Source of the DNA: F23-B02 sp045599385
GTDB lineage: Bacteria > Bacillota > Clostridia > Oscillospirales > Oscillospiraceae
Assembly: GCA_045599385.1 (NCBI GenBank)
Contig: JAZRVW010000101.1
Location: 1 to 7,283 of the forward strand
Reading direction: 5' to 3'
Length of the DNA: 7,283 bases
In this document: piece by piece, positions 5,273 through 7,283 of the stretch
Position numbering within the stretch: position 1 is the first letter of the stretch
How the letters are laid out: every line of letters starts with the position of its first letter
Position numbers and translations under genes: made by a program
The notes under the pieces: model-generated
The model's database searches: none
Told to the model about the DNA's origin: nothing
Seen by the model: the letters and a program-made list of their open reading frames with translations, nothing else

Positions 5273-7282
5273 TTACTTGTACATCTCGATAAGACGCTGC
5301 AGGTGCTCGTAGCGTGCCTTTGCGTTCTCCTCGGATGCCTCGAACAGAGTGCCTGCACGGTCGGGGAACTCGCGGGTCAGGCGGCTGTAACGAGCCTCGT
5401 TCATGAGGAACTCGCGGTAGCCGTCGGTGGGAGCCTTGGAGTCCAGAGCGAACTTGCCTTCCTCTGCTGCGGGGTTGTAGCGGAAGAGGTTCCAGTAGCC
5501 GCACTCAACAGCCTTCTTCATCTCAGCCTGGCAGTTGGTCATGCCGCCCTTGATGGAGTGCATCTCGCAGGGAGCGTAGCCGATGATGAGGGAAGGACCG
5601 TGGTAAGCTTCTGCTTCCTTGATTGCCTTCAGAGTCTGAGCCATGTTTGCGCCCATTGCAACCTGTGCAACGTAGACGTAACCGTAGGTCATTGCAATCT
5701 CTGCCAGGGACTTGGACTTGATTTCCTTGCCTGCTGCAGCGAACTGTGCAACCTGGCCGATGTTGGAGGCCTTGGAGGCCTGGCCGCCGGTGTTGGAGTA
5801 AACCTCGGTGTTGAATACGAAGACGTTTACATCTTCACCGCTTGCAAGAACGTGGTCAACGCCGCCGAAGCCGATGTCGAAGGCCCAGCCGTCGCCGCCG
5901 AAGATCCAGCAGGACTTCTTGTTGAGGTAATCCTTCTTTGCAAGAACGTCACAGCAGGTCTCACAGCCGCAGTTCTTTGCCTCAAGAGCTGCAATCAGCT
6001 TCTTGGTGGCAACCTGGTTTTCAAATGCTTCGTCGTAGGTGTCGAGCCATTCCTGAGCCTCGGGAACCTTGTCGGCGATGCCTTCAATCTTTGCCTTCAG
6101 GTCATCGCGGATCTTCTTCTGGCCGAGGTACATGCCGAGGCCGTGCTCTGCGTTATCTTCAAAGAGGCTGTTTGCCCATGCGGGACCCTTGCCTTCCTTG
6201 TTGACGGTGTAGGGAGAGGTTGCTGCGGGGCCGCCCCAGATAGAGCTGCAGCCGGTTGCGTTGGATATCATCATGTGGTCGCCGAAGAGCTGGGTGATGA
6301 GACGTGCATAGCTGGTCTCAGCACAGCCTGCGCAGGAGCCGGAGAACTCAAGGTAGGGCTGCTTGAACTGGCTGCCGATGACGGTGAAGTCCTGCAGGTC
6401 CTTCTTCTCGGAAACCTTGGATACCATGTAGTCGAATACGGGCTGCTTGTCAGCCTGAGATTCGAGACCGACCATCTTCAGAGACTTGGTGGGGCAGACG
6501 CCGACACAGACGCCGCAGCCCATGCAGTCCATGGGGGAGATAGCCATGGTGTACTTGTAAGCGCCCTTGCCCTTGCCGCGCTTCTCAACGATCTGAGCGC
6601 CTTCGGGAGCAGCTGCTGCTTCCTCGTCGGTCATGGCGAAGGGACGGATTGTTGCATGGGGGCAGACAAATGCACACTGGTTGCACTGTGCGCAGCTCTC
6701 GCCGTTCCACTCGGGAACGAATGCGGAAACACCGCGCTTCTCGTATGCGGAAGCGCCAAGCTCGAAGGTGCCGTCTGCGTGGTCAACGAAGGCGGAAACG
6801 GGGAGGCTGTCGCCGTCCATCTTGCCCACGGGATTGAGAATGGTCTTAACCATCTTAACGGTCTTCTCGCGGCCTTCCTGAACCTTCTCTTCCTTGGTGT
6901 CGACAGCTTCTGCCCATGCGGCAGGAACGTCAACCTTGACGAATGCGGTAGCGCCCAGGTCGATCGCGTTGTGGTTCATGTCAACAACGTCCTGACCCTT
7001 CTTCAGATAAGAGGCTGTGGCCTTTTCCTTCATGTACATGATTGCGTCTTCCTGAGGAATGACCTTTGCGAGAGTGAAGAATGCGGACTGGAGAATGGTG
7101 TTGGTGCGCTTGCCCATGCCGATCTTCTGTGCAAGGTCAATGGCGTTTATCATGTAAAGCTGAATGTCGTTCTTTGCTATGTAGCGCTTGGAGGCTGCGT
7201 CAAGATGCTGCTCAAGCTCCTCAAAGCTCCACTGGCAGTTAATGAGGAATACGCCGCCGGGCTTTACGTCACGGACAATGGG
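5273..7282 (-). CDS. nifJ: Pyruvate:ferredoxin (flavodoxin) oxidoreductase, C-terminal part; N-terminus beyond window
   Basis: This enzyme converts pyruvate and CoA to acetyl-CoA and CO2, reducing ferredoxin; it is central to anaerobic fermentation. Visible are 669 residues of an expected ~1170-1190. The frame stays open through 7282, so the in-frame ATG at 7153 is internal. In fragment numbering: the end of the gamma domain, including the RTNTILQSAFF stretch (near 59-69); the EKR domain with YEKRG (180-184); two 4Fe-4S motifs CxxCxxCxxxCP, at Cys197/200/203/207 and Cys253/256/259/263; then the thiamine-diphosphate domain, with GSCAGC (Cys317, Cys320), TGCSS (Cys345), GDGWAFDIG (463-471) and NTEVYSNTGGQ (491-501). 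Cys317, 320, 345 and 572 (APCEMH) match the four ligands of the proximal cluster. An extra CGCETCC cluster lies at 438-444. Codon choice is strongly biased (AAG, GTT/GTA, CCC), as expected for a highly expressed gene. Its promoter lies outside the window. Confidence 0.96.
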   Translation of the reverse strand, partial: PIVRDVKPGGVFLINCQWSFEELEQHLDAASKRYIAKNDIQLYMINAIDLAQKIGMGKRTNTILQSAFFTLAKVIPQEDAIMYMKEKATASYLKKGQDVVDMNHNAIDLGATAFVKVDVPAAWAEAVDTKEEKVQEGREKTVKMVKTILNPVGKMDGDSLPVSAFVDHADGTFELGASAYEKRGVSAFVPEWNGESCAQCNQCAFVCPHATIRPFAMTDEEAAAAPEGAQIVEKRGKGKGAYKYTMAISPMDCMGCGVCVGVCPTKSLKMVGLESQADKQPVFDYMVSKVSEKKDLQDFTVIGSQFKQPYLEFSGSCAGCAETSYARLITQLFGDHMMISNATGCSSIWGGPAATSPYTVNKEGKGPAWANSLFEDNAEHGLGMYLGQKKIRDDLKAKIEGIADKVPEAQEWLDTYDEAFENQVATKKLIAALEAKNCGCETCCDVLAKKDYLNKKSCWIFGGDGWAFDIGFGGVDHVLASGEDVNVFVFNTEVYSNTGGQASKASNIGQVAQFAAAGKEIKSKSLAEIAMTYGYVYVAQVAMGANMAQTLKAIKEAEAYHGPSLIIGYAPCEMHSIKGGMTNCQAEMKKAVECGYWNLFRYNPAAEEGKFALDSKAPTDGYREFLMNEARYSRLTREFPDRAGTLFEASEENAKARYEHLQRLIEMYK

Positions 7283-7283
7283 G

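Noticed and set aside
7151..7153. ATG at 7153 as the true start of the oxidoreductase
   Set aside because: The frame continues upstream to the window edge and encodes family-typical sequence (NCQWSFEELE, KNDIQLY), so this Met is internal.

Overview
This 7.3 kb window is ordinary chromosomal DNA, most likely from an anaerobic, gut-type Clostridia, with Oscillospirales/Ruminococcaceae relatives the best guess. The basis is a type III glutamine synthetase, a pyruvate:ferredoxin oxidoreductase, a clostridial-style phosphatidylserine decarboxylase, strong AGGAGG-type ribosome binding sites and base composition near half GC. The taxonomic call is inference. I see no phage, IS element, CRISPR array, tRNA or rRNA.

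Layout, left to right. (1) A short-chain dehydrogenase/reductase on +, missing only its extreme N-terminus at the window edge. (2) A perfect 13-bp hairpin with A- and T-tracts, serving as a bidirectional terminator between convergent genes. (3) On -, a 621-residue two-domain membrane protein: an N-terminal lysylphosphatidylglycerol-synthase/flippase-like transmembrane domain fused to a complete C-terminal phosphatidylserine decarboxylase. (4) A compact 163-bp divergent promoter region with two good sigma-A type promoters facing outward and palindromes over the glnN start region. (5) On +, a full-length type III glutamine synthetase (glnN) ending in a 15-bp terminator hairpin. (6) A 312-bp intergenic stretch (4961-5272) with two terminators and copies of a REP-like repeat. 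(7) On -, the C-terminal ~669 residues of pyruvate:ferredoxin oxidoreductase (nifJ), running off the right edge.

The four genes are separate transcription units: two convergent junctions, each with a terminator, and one divergent junction. They do not look like one pathway. They cover lipid head-group formation (phosphatidylethanolamine), ammonium assimilation, central anaerobic carbon/electron flow, and an SDR of unknown substrate.

No entirely new system is evident. The best candidates for novelty are the flippase-like/phosphatidylserine decarboxylase fusion, with an RBS-like site and ATG exactly at its domain junction (a possible second, stand-alone decarboxylase product), and the palindromes over the glnN -10, start site and RBS. 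Secondary items are the REP-like repeats and a cysteine cluster in the oxidoreductase.
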